Positions 18,422-26,948 are shown, counted from the first letter of the stretch. The stretch is DNA of 64,000 nucleotides from Membranihabitans marinus (GCF_021729155.1 NZ_JAJQYA010000006.1:109486-173485); one strand, 5' to 3'. Notes: a model not told the origin generated them from the sequence alone. A program made the numbers and translations.

Positions 18422-18458
18422 AAAAAAAGCGTTTGTACCGATTGGGCACAAACGCTTT
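18422..18458 (-). terminator. Intrinsic terminator of the rpsF-rpsR-rplI operon
   Basis: Perfect 11-bp stem AAAGCGTTTGT (18426-18436) / ACAAACGCTTT (18448-18458). On the minus strand it is followed by seven U, and it starts 24 bp after the rplI stop. It may also act on the converging XRE-S24 transcript. Confidence 0.8.
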
Positions 18459-18481
18459 ATAAGATAATATCTATTGGAGAA

Positions 18482-18928
18482 TTACTCTTGAATTACTTCA
18501 AACGCAATACTTCCTTGTACATTTTTGTGGAAGTGAATTACTGCAGTATAGCTACCCAATGTTTTTACTTCTTCAGGTAATTCTATTTTCTTACGCAATA
18601 CTTCTACTTGTAATTGATCTTGCAATGCTTGAGCTATTTGAAGGTTGGTTACGCTACCGAAAATTTTGCCTTCAGCACCTGCTTTGGCTCCAATTTTCAA
18701 TGACTTGCCTTCCAATGAGTCGGCGATGGCTTGATAATCGGATAATTTTTCCAATTCTTTTTGCTCTTCTCTTTGTCTAAGGTGTTCTAAAGTTTTTAGA
18801 TTAGACTGGTTGGCAGATAAAGCCAATCCTTGAGGAAGCAAATAGTTTCTAGCATAGCCTGGTTTTACTGAAACCACTTCATGCTTTTCGCCTAATTTTT
18901 CTACGTCTTTTAATAATATAATTTCCAT
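18482..18928 (-). CDS. rplI: 50S ribosomal protein L9
   Basis: 148 residues, full length for L9. The N-terminal rRNA-binding domain carries the signature MEIILLKDVEKLGEKHEVVSVKPGYARNYLLPQGLA. A long central helix (LEHLRQREEQKELEKLSDYQAIADSLEG) connects to the C-terminal domain (KIFGSVTNLQIAQALQ...). L9 binds domain V of 23S rRNA near the L1 stalk. It is the last gene of an rpsF-rpsR-rplI operon, 28 bp after rpsR, and is followed by an intrinsic terminator. Confidence 0.98.
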   Translation of the reverse strand: MEIILLKDVEKLGEKHEVVSVKPGYARNYLLPQGLALSANQSNLKTLEHLRQREEQKELEKLSDYQAIADSLEGKSLKIGAKAGAEGKIFGSVTNLQIAQALQDQLQVEVLRKKIELPEEVKTLGSYTAVIHFHKNVQGSIAFEVIQE

Positions 18929-18956
18929 TATAAACTGTTTTTGAAAGTGGTCAATT

Positions 18957-19223
18957 TTATTTTAACAAATCAGTTACGTAAGGTAAAAGAGCCAAGTGTC
19001 TTGCTCTTTTAACAGCTACAGACAACTGACGTTGGTATTTTAATGAATTACCTGTAATTCTTCTAGGCAATATTTTACCTTGTTCGTTTAAAAACTTTTT
19101 CAAAAACTCTGGATCTTTATAATCGATATGTTTAATACCGTATTTCTTAAATCGACAGTATTTCTTTTTCTGTTGTCCAATATTTGGATTGGATAAAAAT
19201 TTGATATCGTCTCTATTTGCCAT
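18957..19223 (-). CDS. rpsR: 30S ribosomal protein S18
   Basis: 88 residues. Recognisable S18 features: [65 protein letters not shown]18 pairs with S6 on the platform of the 30S subunit, and the genes for both lie side by side here, rpsF upstream by 39 bp and rplI downstream. The spacing fits co-transcription. Confidence 0.98.
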   Translation of the reverse strand: MANRDDIKFLSNPNIGQQKKKYCRFKKYGIKHIDYKDPEFLKKFLNEQGKILPRRITGNSLKYQRQLSVAVKRARHLALLPYVTDLLK

Positions 19224-19262
19224 TTTGATTCGAATTTAATTTTTTGAATAATGCTTATTTAA

Positions 19263-19643
19263 TTAAGCGTTTTCTTTTTCTTTGGATTCTGATTTTTCAG
19301 CGCTCTTTTTGCCGATAAGCCCTTTTCGCTTGTCGTCATTGTATTTTACGCCAAATTTCTCCAACTTAATAATTAGGTGTCTGATCACTCTTTCGTCACG
19401 TTTCATTGCTAATTCGATCTTTTTGACGATCTCACCATTCTCTGAATTAAATTCGATGCTAAAGTAAGCACCTGTAGATCTCTTGGCAATAGGGTAAGCC
19501 AAAGGCTTAAGTCCCATATCCTCTACTGCAACGATCTGACAATTTTCATTTTTCAAATGGTCAGAATAGTTGCTAGCCGTAGCTTTGATCTCGTCGTTTG
19601 ATAAAACGGGATCTACGATAAATGTAACTTCGTATGTCCGCAT
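19263..19643 (-). CDS. rpsF: 30S ribosomal protein S6
   Basis: 126 residues. MRTYEVTFIVDPVLSNDEIKATASNYSDHLKNENCQIVAVEDMGLKPLAYPIAKRSTGAYFSIEFNSENGEIVKKIELAMKRDERVIRHLIIKLEKFG is a textbook S6 ferredoxin-like fold, with a charged tail (KRKGLIGKKSAEKSESKEKENA) as in many Bacteroidota. It binds S18 on the 30S platform and leads the operon. In other bacteria an S6:S18 complex can bind the leader mRNA of this operon; the 98-bp leader here was not resolved for that motif. Confidence 0.98.
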   Translation of the reverse strand: MRTYEVTFIVDPVLSNDEIKATASNYSDHLKNENCQIVAVEDMGLKPLAYPIAKRSTGAYFSIEFNSENGEIVKKIELAMKRDERVIRHLIIKLEKFGVKYNDDKRKGLIGKKSAEKSESKEKENA

Positions 19644-19741
19644 GGATTCTAAAAATTTTGTAGCTCATCTCTAAGTTATAGATGAACGCGGTTAAATAAA
19701 TGGAGCGCAAAGGTAATAATAATTATTTATAAAACAACAGG

Positions 19742-20947
19742 TTATTCTATTTTACGTATCCAACTTAATGGTAGATTGGGTGAATACTGCCCTAATAGTA
19801 TGGGATTCTGCTCATTTTTGGTGTATGTCCTGACCTCGTTTCTTATATAATTGTATAGTTCGTCTATGGTGACCATGTCGTTGTGGTCGGCATCGGCGTA
19901 ACCCTGTAGACCTTGAATGAGGTAATAAGAAAATACTCCCTGACGGAGGCCGCTGGATTCCTTTGAGAACTCTTCTTCCTTGGAAGACAATAAGAAGGCA
20001 GTGCTCTCTTGGGTCTTCATAAGGGCTTGGTAGAATTTGTCAATATTTACATCGTTGCCATCTCTGGACGCCATAAGACTTCCGCTGAAACAGGCATCGG
20101 CCATGAAAATTCTTTTTTGGGACTTGGACTGGGATAGAAAATTTTGCAAATTGTAATAAGATATTTTATGTCGGTAACCATCAGAATCCACAGGTAGGAA
20201 ATATCCATTGAGGCCGTGACCGGCAAAATAACAAATGACCACATCGTTTTCGTCGGCTTTTGTGGTTATTTCTTCCATGGCATGATAGATGTTTTCTTTG
20301 GTTGCACTCTCATCGATGAGGATGCGAATGTTTTTCTCTGGAACTGCTCCTCCCTCTGGACTTTTAAAGAAGGCATATACTCTGTAGGCGTCGTCGTCTG
20401 AATATTTTAAGGTTTTAAAATTTTCATATCGCGATATCCCTACAATGACTAAATAAATATTGACACTGGTATTGAGTACTTCTGAGGTTGCTGGACTTAC
20501 TTCATTGGTTTTGGGTAGGAGCTTGCCATCCCGCCATTTACCGCTATAGACTTTGCCACTTTTTTTAATTAAGCTTCCCGGTCCATTGGGGCTGTCTTTG
20601 ATAAAATGACCGGAAAACAAATCCCCATTGGCAAAAAAGTATTTACCTTCTCCTTCCATCCTATTGTTTTGGAATGATCCGAGATAGGAGGCGCCATTGT
20701 GAAAGTTCATTTTTCCTTTACCTGACTTTAGTCCATTTTGCCAATCTCCTTCATATACGTTTCCCGATATGGAGACCAATACTCCTGTCCCGTGGTATTT
20801 TCCACCATGAAATTCACCTGTGTAGGTAGATCCATCTGTGTTTTTTTGAATTCCGTGTCCAGAGATACAATCGCCTTCAAGACATTGTGCCCAGATAGTG
20901 CAAGGCAAAGCGAATAACAGAAGCAATAATGATTTTACATTTAGCAT
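19742..20947 (-). CDS. Secreted MORN-repeat and caspase-domain protein
   Basis: 401 residues. Signal peptide MLNVKSLLLLLFALPCTIWAQ. Residues about 38-140 hold five or so MORN repeats (YTGEFHGGKYHGTG, YEGDWQNGLKSGKGKM, YLGSFQNNRMEGEGKY, FSGHFIKDSPNGPGSL, YSGKWRDGK). Residues about 163-385 form a caspase-like C14 peptidase (YLVIVGISRYENFKTLKYSDDDAYRVYAFF) with the catalytic dyad His244 (YFAGHG) and Cys286 (MADACFSGS). The protein ends in a DADHNDMVTIDELYNYI stretch typical of such bacterial caspases. It should act in the periplasm or outside. The substrate is unknown. It lies 98 bp after rpsF on the same strand but upstream of it in transcription order. Confidence 0.85.
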   Translation of the reverse strand: MLNVKSLLLLLFALPCTIWAQCLEGDCISGHGIQKNTDGSTYTGEFHGGKYHGTGVLVSISGNVYEGDWQNGLKSGKGKMNFHNGASYLGSFQNNRMEGEGKYFFANGDLFSGHFIKDSPNGPGSLIKKSGKVYSGKWRDGKLLPKTNEVSPATSEVLNTSVNIYLVIVGISRYENFKTLKYSDDDAYRVYAFFKSPEGGAVPEKNIRILIDESATKENIYHAMEEITTKADENDVVICYFAGHGLNGYFLPVDSDGYRHKISYYNLQNFLSQSKSQKRIFMADACFSGSLMASRDGNDVNIDKFYQALMKTQESTAFLLSSKEEEFSKESSGLRQGVFSYYLIQGLQGYADADHNDMVTIDELYNYIRNEVRTYTKNEQNPILLGQYSPNLPLSWIRKIE

Positions 20948-21888
20948 GGGTAGTTTTACATTTATTGGTATAAGCAGAAACTTCGATTACTCTTTGGTCG
21001 GGAGATTTAATGCACTTTTGCCATTAAACCATATTGAGGATAAGGGGGATTATTTAAACCGAAAATTTATATGAATAAGTATAGAGGAGACTGTTAAATA
21101 GTTTTCATTAATTATTATGAATAAACTAAAACCATGGTGTTTTAACTGAATCGCTGGAGTAAACCGGAAAATGGAAACATTTTTCCATGGTTGAAAATTT
21201 ATTTGGAAATTTTTTTTCTCTATTGAAATAAAAATTTTCGATCTCGATGGGCAATAAAGCAGATCTAAGCGTAATGCATAATGGGTTGATTGTTAATTTT
21301 TTGAATTAATGGAAACAACAATTGCCAATTAAATAAAAAACCTTGATTAGAAAAGGTACTAGTCAAAAGTCGATTTTTTTTAAAATTTTTTCTGGAAGAA
21401 AGCAGCGAAGTAGGATCAGGTATCGTTTTTTAAAAAAGCAGCCCTCGATGTTGATTTAATAGGATTTTACTAACTCTCTGATTGTGAAAAGATCAATTAT
21501 GTGAAGATGAACATATAAGGGCTGCATCTAACTGTCATAAACATAAGAAAAAATATTGGTATTATCCATATAATTAGTGTTATTTTAAGAAAAAAATGAC
21601 TTCATTAAGATATGATTTAATTTTTCTCTTCCAACATTAGGATTTTACCAACACATCATGCTGTTTTTACCCATTGAATCAGACAATGTGGTTTTTGTAA
21701 TGGTGTCGATTGTGAAAAGATCGGTTTTGGAGATAGACAATATAAAATGATTGCATCTAACGCGGGAAATTCTCCTTTTGCACATAGTCTTGTAGGATGG
21801 ATTATGGGCAAAAGGATTCCCTTTTTACTCTTCTAATTTATTTCTCAATTATAAACACATTTGATATTAACCGAAGGTTGTCGTGTTG
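20948..21888. other. 941-bp gene-free stretch with two diverged repeat copies
   Basis: No convincing frame. Copies at 21461-21532 and 21639-21761 share AGGATTTTAC-aac, then GATTGTGAAAAGATC, then TGCATCTAAC; the last two blocks are 28 and 29 nt apart in the two copies. GCAGCCCT (21438-21445) and its complement AGGGCTGC (21518-21525) bracket most of the first copy, so it could fold as one stem. This may be a pair of related structured RNAs or regulatory regions; I do not recognise the family. Confidence 0.4.
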
Positions 21889-22983
21889 TTATTTTTGGAG
21901 TGATTCTTTTAATAATTCCAAATCGATATTTTCTTTAATGAGTTCGATGGCTCGATTTATTTTCCAGGGGGTTTTTAAATTGATCTTTACTTCAATTTTT
22001 GATATTTTCAATACCGTACCCAATGTGTCTAAGTCGGTGCGAATAAAAGGGATTTCATTTTCCATAATATATCTTTCCGTTGTCATGGAAAGGTCTCCTT
22101 TACCTGTGGCGATTACACCGGATAGTGGGCAGGAGTGATTGGGGTTGACCGATGACCAAAGAATAAATTTTTCAACGACTTCATCTATTTTATCTGCCGC
22201 TGTCACCAGCAATTGATTTTTAAGACCAGAAAGATTATTCATTTCAACAATGGACCCAGAAATTATATCTTCTACTTTGTTGTAAACCATATGGTCGTTG
22301 GCGGTGACAAAGCCGTTTATGCTATTGAGCAAACTTTTGATGATAGGGAAGGCCATGGTTTTGTCGTATGGGATGCAGCCCAATAGAGGCAGTCCCATTT
22401 CTTTTAATTTTATACCGACATAGTGTTTGATTTTATCCATTTTTTCTGGAATGACTTTATTGATGATAACACCGATAATGGGTACGTTTTGTTCTCGGAA
22501 CATGGCAACACTCATATTGAGGCGGTCAATGGTGCGACCGATACCGCCTTCTACTATCATTATCACCCCTAAGTCTAGGAGTTTGGCCACATCGGCATTG
22601 GAGAGGTTGACTACACTACCTACTCCGGTATGACCTGTGCCTTCATATATAACTATTTCGTGTTCTTTGGACAGGTAGTTGGCCGCCTGGATAACGTCCT
22701 CTTTAAAGTGAAAGTCTGAGGGATTGTCCAGATAGGCCGAAGTCGCGCCGTTGCCCAATATGACCGGGGAGTGTAAATGTGGTTCTAAATTAAATCCCAG
22801 TAAGTCGGCAAACAATAAGGTGTCTTTGTCTACTCGCAAGTTGTCGAGGTCTAAATATTGTTGTCCAACTGGTTTGCAGTATCCGACATTGTAATCCATG
22901 GATCGGAAGATAGCTGCAAGGCCAAGAGTTGAGGTGGTCTTGCCTACATGTTGATTGGTCGCTGCGACGTAGAATCCTTTCAT
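21889..22983 (-). CDS. BioD-like P-loop and DRTGG-domain protein
   Basis: 364 residues. The N-terminal half is a dethiobiotin-synthetase-like P-loop ATPase with Walker A NQHVGKTTSTLGLA (about residues 9-22), and YEGTGHTGVGSVVNLSNADVAKLL, VEGGIGRTIDRLNM and GVIINKVIPEKMDKI. The C-terminal half is a DRTGG domain (LLVTAADKIDEVVEKFI, PLSGVIATGKGDLSMTTERYIMENEIPFI). This is the arrangement of the N-terminal regulatory part of long phosphotransacetylases, here as a stand-alone protein without the Pta catalytic domain. The role is probably regulatory, but no target is known. It stands alone, with repeats upstream. Confidence 0.8.
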   Translation of the reverse strand: MKGFYVAATNQHVGKTTSTLGLAAIFRSMDYNVGYCKPVGQQYLDLDNLRVDKDTLLFADLLGFNLEPHLHSPVILGNGATSAYLDNPSDFHFKEDVIQAANYLSKEHEIVIYEGTGHTGVGSVVNLSNADVAKLLDLGVIMIVEGGIGRTIDRLNMSVAMFREQNVPIIGVIINKVIPEKMDKIKHYVGIKLKEMGLPLLGCIPYDKTMAFPIIKSLLNSINGFVTANDHMVYNKVEDIISGSIVEMNNLSGLKNQLLVTAADKIDEVVEKFILWSSVNPNHSCPLSGVIATGKGDLSMTTERYIMENEIPFIRTDLDTLGTVLKISKIEVKINLKTPWKINRAIELIKENIDLELLKESLQK

Positions 22984-23110
22984 TTTGCTATGGTGTTCGA
23001 TAAATAAATAAATTAATGTACGAAAATTAAACGGAGGAGAAAGAGATTTGATTTTAATAATTGATATATAGTAGACAGATCATTAATTTTTAGACTCGGG
23101 ATGACTGCAC

Positions 23111-23336
23111 CGTAAATCGTCATCCGAAAATCTATGGCTTTGATCTGAATCACTGATGTATTCACATGGATTTGTCACACTTTTTGTCCAATTGATCTTA
23201 ATATATTATTACAAGGAATGAAAAGTTATGATCTCTTCGTATCAGGAGATTGACAATGCAAAAAGTCCGCCAAATCAACATTGTTTGTACTCTATGGAAT
23301 CTCGTCATGCCGCAGTGGGCATGACTTCTCTCATCG
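23111..23336 (-). repeat. 230-bp dispersed repeat R1, copy 1 (inverted)
   Basis: The reverse complement of this stretch matches 50188-50407 with only scattered changes, including blocks such as TTGACAATGCAAAAAGTCC, TGATCTGAATCACTGATGTA and ACAAGGAATGAAAAGTTA. A shorter third copy lies at 50551-50669. It abuts the hairpin array through the shared stem GTCATGCC. No open frame is conserved. Subterminal CTTTTTGC/GCAAAAAG repeats within its core recall a MITE, but no transposase was seen. Confidence 0.8.
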
Positions 23337-24052
23337 TAGACCGATTTACGGTCTACGGTACTTTGTACTTCATTCGTTCACTCCGGCGTGATTGCCCTGT
23401 AAATTGTTAGGTATTTTACCACTGTGCTCCGGCGTGATTGCCCTATAAATCGTTAGGTTTTTAGCCACCGTGCTGCGACGGAATCTTTTAATTCATTTTG
23501 ATAACGTAGAGACGCAATGCCTTGCGTCTCCAAAAAAATTTATATGAGACGCAAGGCTAACCCACTCGAAACATAAAGGTTTCGGCTCCTTCAATACTAT
23601 TTTATTATTGATGTAAAATGAAATTTTAAGCTTGTCAATTTAAATGCAGTCTCGGCACGGTAATATATTCTATAGGATTTACATTGCAGTCACGCTTCAG
23701 CACGGTGAAGATTATCATGAAGTTGTATTAATACCACGCCTCGGCACAGTGGCCTCGGTTCCTTCATCCAATTGATATTTAATCAATTGGGTTGCACTTC
23801 GTGCAACTGCATTCAGTCACCCACCCGAAACACGGTGGTTTCGGTTCCTTCATCCGATGGATATTTAATCCATCGGGTTGTCCAACAGGACAACTTCATT
23901 CAGTCATCCTAGATAATTCCCCTCCTTTGGAGGGGTGTCAGTTTACTGACGGGGTGGTATGGAAATTCAATAGTAGATATTAAAGTTTATTTTTTTTTCA
24001 ATCGAACCACCCCGTCTGACAAGTCAGACACCCCTCCAACGGAGGGGAATTT
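23304..24052. repeat. Modular hairpin array, locus B
   Basis: Plus-oriented units: GTCATGCC loop GCAGTG (23304-23325), GTAGACCG loop ATTTA (23336-23356), GTAC loop TTT (23358-23368); later CCAATTGAT loop ATTTA (23768-23790), GTTGCAC loop TTC (23791-23807), CCGAAAC loop ACGGTG (23825-23844), CCGATGGAT loop ATTTA (23854-23876), GTTGTCC (23877-23894). Between them: two near-tandem 47-bp copies of CTCCGGCGTGATTGCCCT (23381-23470), a GAGACGCAA palindrome (23509-23530) and CGAAAC loop ATAAAG (23567-23584). It ends with a CCCCTCC/GGAGGGG inverted pair: 23915-23958 against 24005-24052. Confidence 0.85.
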
Positions 24053-24192
24053 AACCGTCGAATTTCATGTAATCTTAGTATAAAATGCACTTGGAATTAA
24101 AAGCAAAATTTACCAGCGAGCTTAATTAAATTTGAACAATATCATTAAATCTTCATTGTTCAATAGCGAATATACTGCAGGTGGTAAAATGA

Positions 24193-24226
24193 AAAAGGCC
24201 GAACATCAATGCGATATTCGGCCTTC
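24193..24226 (-). terminator. Intrinsic terminator after the tRNA-like RNA
   Basis: On the minus strand AAGGCCGAA pairs perfectly with TTCGGCCTT (9 bp), followed by UUUUU. It starts four bases after the CCA end of the tRNA-like gene, so the RNA appears to be transcribed alone on the minus strand. Confidence 0.75.
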
Positions 24227-24229
24227 ATT

Positions 24230-24382
24230 GGCTGTGAGAGTAGGAATCGAACCTACACAGAGCGGTTAGCTGAAATATAATTATAGACTTAAATCTAAAG
24301 AAAAAGCCATTATATCTAGTTTATTCCGTGATCTCCACCCTCGAGACAAGAGGGCACGGCTGCCTATTTCGTCACCTCACAG
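24230..24382 (-). tRNA. Atypical 153-nt tRNA-like RNA with encoded CCA
   Basis: On the minus strand: acceptor TGTGAGG / TCTCACA, then G73 and an encoded CCA; T8-G9; D arm ACG / CGT with loop AAATAGGCAGC, very like class II (Leu-type) D arms; anticodon arm CCCTC-TTGTCTC-GAGGG, which puts GTC at the anticodon position with an unusual pyrimidine at 37; T arm GTAGG-TTCGATT-CCTAC. The variable region is 81 nt instead of at most about 24, and can form ATATAAT / ATTATAT. CCGTG and CACGG could also pair around the anticodon arm. All invariant features plus a terminator suggest a real RNA, but isotype and charging cannot be assigned. Confidence 0.55.
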
Positions 24383-24598
24383 TATGTTATTAAAATAATC
24401 ATCTTATTGATTACGTTGACAAATATACAATAAAACACTTCGTTTATTAAAATAATTATATGAAAAACCAATTAAATATATGATAATTTCAAGAACGACC
24501 TCTATTTTTTGACAAAATGTCAATATGGTTAAAATTTTAATAGTATAAATTAATTATTTTGTAATCGAAATTTTTCTTTAATTCATAGAAAATTTGAC

Positions 24599-25630
24599 TT
24601 GAAAGGATATTATCTATTATTCATATTATTTTGCTCCTCCCTGAGTTGCTGCATTCTATCTACCGATAGAGGAGATCTCAGCGTGGATCGTCATCATGAG
24701 ATTGCCAATGGAGTGACCTTAGTGGCCCCGCCAAAAGAGTTCGACAACAATCCTATGCTGGAAATCAGTAAAATCAATGCCAATTGGGTAGCCCTCAATC
24801 CTTTTGGATTTACAGCGACCGACGAACCAGCTGTACATTTTAATAATGACAGACAGTGGTGGGGAGAAAAAATTAACGGCATTATCAGATGTGTTGAAAT
24901 GGCTCATAACAGTCAACTCAAAGTCTTGCTCAAACCCCATATTTGGGCTCGTGGGATCTGGTGCGGTGACATTAAATACGAAAGTGAAGAAGAGTGGAGG
25001 AGTTGGGAAGAAGATTACCTGGAATATATTACGACCTATGCCCGTGTGGCCGACTCCACATCAGTGGATATGTTTTGTATAGGTACCGAACTAAAACAGT
25101 TTGTAATTTACCGCCCTCAGTTCTGGCAAGAAGTGATCGATTCAGTAAAGTCGATATATTCTGGTCCGTTGACTTATGCCTCCAATTGGGATGAATATGA
25201 AATGGTGGATTTTTGGGATCGTCTCGATTATATTGGCGTCAATGCCTATTTTCCTCTGCACGATGACAAAGTGGCTTCCATGTCTGATTTGACCGAAGCG
25301 TGGAAACCGATCCGCAAGAAATTGGAAACTTTTCATAAAAAATGGAACAAGGATATTTTATTTACGGAATATGGATATCTAAGTACAGAATACAATGCTC
25401 ACAATACTTGGGAAAAGGAAAAAATGATTAAAGAATTGGAAGTCAGTCAAGAAGCTCAACAGATAGCCATCGATGCCCTCTATCAATCATTTCATTCTGC
25501 CTCCTGGTGGTATGGGGGATTTCTGTGGAAGTGGTATCCCGACAATTATCGCATTCGCAATAAGGAAAAAGATTATACTCCTCAAGGCAAATTGGCCGAA
25601 CAGGTATTGATCAAATGGTTTAATAAATAA
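24599..25630 (+). CDS. GH113-like glycoside hydrolase lipoprotein
   Basis: 343 residues from a TTG start; no usable ATG gives the signal peptide MKGYYLLFILFCSSLSCC, whose LSC/C is a lipobox. The rest is a TIM barrel with GVTLVAPP, ANWVALNPFGF, LKVLLKPHIWA, FCIGTELKQF (Glu164, likely acid/base), LTYASNWDEYEMVDFWDRLDYIGVNAYFPL and ILFTEYGY (Glu257, likely nucleophile), and a C-terminal GGFLWKWYPD. This pattern fits the GH113 / GTA-TIM group, which includes beta-mannanases. It may act on mannan-like glycans at the cell surface. The stop is 5 bp before panC, so it may be co-transcribed with it, an odd pairing. Confidence 0.8.
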   Translation: MKGYYLLFILFCSSLSCCILSTDRGDLSVDRHHEIANGVTLVAPPKEFDNNPMLEISKINANWVALNPFGFTATDEPAVHFNNDRQWWGEKINGIIRCVEMAHNSQLKVLLKPHIWARGIWCGDIKYESEEEWRSWEEDYLEYITTYARVADSTSVDMFCIGTELKQFVIYRPQFWQEVIDSVKSIYSGPLTYASNWDEYEMVDFWDRLDYIGVNAYFPLHDDKVASMSDLTEAWKPIRKKLETFHKKWNKDILFTEYGYLSTEYNAHNTWEKEKMIKELEVSQEAQQIAIDALYQSFHSASWWYGGFLWKWYPDNYRIRNKEKDYTPQGKLAEQVLIKWFNK

Positions 25631-25635
25631 TATCT

Positions 25636-26484
25636 ATGTTTCTATTTAAAACAGAGTTGGCATTGCGTCAACATTTGGATAAAATATCTTCCAAACCCAT
25701 AGGATTTGTACCTACCATGGGAGCATTACACCGAGGACATGAGTCACTGATAGAGGCGTCGAAAGATAGAGGTTGTTATACGGTGGCCAGTATTTTCGTC
25801 AATCCCACCCAGTTTAACGACAAGAGTGATTTGGAAAAATACCCGAGAACCGTGGATGCCGATCTCGAATTGTTGTATCATATTGGTTGCGATGCTGTCT
25901 TCTGTCCAGCGGTGTCCGAAGTGTATAAAGAAGGCAAAGCCCCTGTACCCAATGTAGATTTGGGGCATTTGGGAAATACCTTGGAAGCTGCCTTTAGAAA
26001 GGGGCATTTTGAAGGGGTGATGCAAGTGGTGGCAAGATTGTTGGACATGGTAAGACCTCAGATGTTGTTTATGGGACAAAAGGATTTACAACAACTCACC
26101 ATTATACAGCATATGATCCAACAATTGGGTATAGAGGTCGACTTAATACCTTGTCCCATTGTTCGTCAATCATCGGGATTGGCCATAAGTAGTCGAAACA
26201 GTAGATTGGACGAGGAAGTATTGCCTCACGTCCATTTGCTTCACGATACCTTGATGTATTGTCGACAGCAGTTTAGTGAAACTCCCATTTCCGCTCTGAA
26301 AGAAGAAGCCTGTAAGAAACTGGATTTGCCGTTTTTTAAGTTGGAGTATTTGGAATTTTTAAATGCCCAAGATCTTACGATTTTGTCTAGTCATGGCGAT
26401 GCAGACAATGTGGTAGCTGTGTTGGCCGTATGGGCTAACGATGTTCGATTGATCGATAATATGTTGGTTCATGGGAAATTCTAA
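25636..26484 (+). CDS. panC: Pantothenate synthetase
   Basis: 282 residues, normal length. Class I nucleotidyltransferase motifs: FVPTMGALHRGHESLIEAS (HRGH), SIFVNPTQFNDKSDLEKYPRT, FEGVMQVVARLLDMVRP, MGQKDLQQLTIIQ and AISSRNSRL (KMSKS-like). It condenses pantoate with beta-alanine using ATP, the last step to pantothenate. panD, which makes the beta-alanine, follows on the same strand after 116 bp with its own promoter-like box. panB is not in the window. Confidence 0.97.
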   Translation: MFLFKTELALRQHLDKISSKPIGFVPTMGALHRGHESLIEASKDRGCYTVASIFVNPTQFNDKSDLEKYPRTVDADLELLYHIGCDAVFCPAVSEVYKEGKAPVPNVDLGHLGNTLEAAFRKGHFEGVMQVVARLLDMVRPQMLFMGQKDLQQLTIIQHMIQQLGIEVDLIPCPIVRQSSGLAISSRNSRLDEEVLPHVHLLHDTLMYCRQQFSETPISALKEEACKKLDLPFFKLEYLEFLNAQDLTILSSHGDADNVVAVLAVWANDVRLIDNMLVHGKF

Positions 26485-26585
26485 ACTCTTTTGCTTATTT
26501 CGGTGTTTAGGACACTGGATAGGTTAAATATCTATACATTGAACAATAGTTTCAAGTTATTCCTAAAATTAATTGGTAATATTTA

Positions 26586-26593
26586 TAAATTTG
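26586..26593 (+). promoter_or_regulatory. Bacteroidota -7 box (TAAATTTG) before panD
   Basis: Matches TAnnTTTG and ends 7 bp before the panD ATG, so the transcript would be leaderless or nearly so. No clear -33 TTG at the usual distance was found. Confidence 0.4.
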
Positions 26594-26600
26594 CAGCATC

Positions 26601-26948
26601 ATGCTGATTCAAAGATTTAAATCAAAAATTCATAGAGCTGTCGTAACTGAAGCCAACCTCCATTATGTAGGTAGTATTACCATAGATGAAGATCTAATGG
26701 ATGCTTCCCATATTCAGGAAGGTGAACGAGTACAGATTGTCAATAACAACAATGGCGAGCGTCTCGAGACTTATGTCATCGCAGGTGAGCGGGGTAGTGG
26801 AGTTATTTGCTTGAATGGGGCAGCCGCTCGAAAAGTAGAAGTAGGAGATATCGTCATTATCATTTCATATGGCTGGATGACTCCGGAAGAAGCTAAAAAT
26901 TTTGAACCTACTACCATTTATCCACAGGATAATAATAGGATAGATTAG
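26601..26948 (+). CDS. panD: Aspartate 1-decarboxylase (pyruvoyl enzyme)
   Basis: 115 residues, full length. The precursor should self-cleave between Gly24 and Ser25 (HYVGSITID) to give the pyruvoyl group. Thr57-Tyr58 ([13 protein letters not shown]) and Asn72-Gly-Ala-Ala-Ala76 form the active site. It makes beta-alanine from aspartate for PanC, encoded just upstream. The gene stands 6 bp before the UPF0104 gene. Confidence 0.97.
   Translation: MLIQRFKSKIHRAVVTEANLHYVGSITIDEDLMDASHIQEGERVQIVNNNNGERLETYVIAGERGSGVICLNGAAARKVEVGDIVIIISYGWMTPEEAKNFEPTTIYPQDNNRID

Noticed and set aside
23111..24060. A CRISPR array
   Set aside because: There are repeats and changing segments, but the changing parts are the paired stems of hairpins, spacing is irregular, orientation flips and no cas genes are present.
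24230..24382. tmRNA
   Set aside because: CCA end and T arm fit, but 153 nt is far too short, there is no tag reading frame ending in Ala-Ala, and the 5' part has a normal D arm and anticodon arm.
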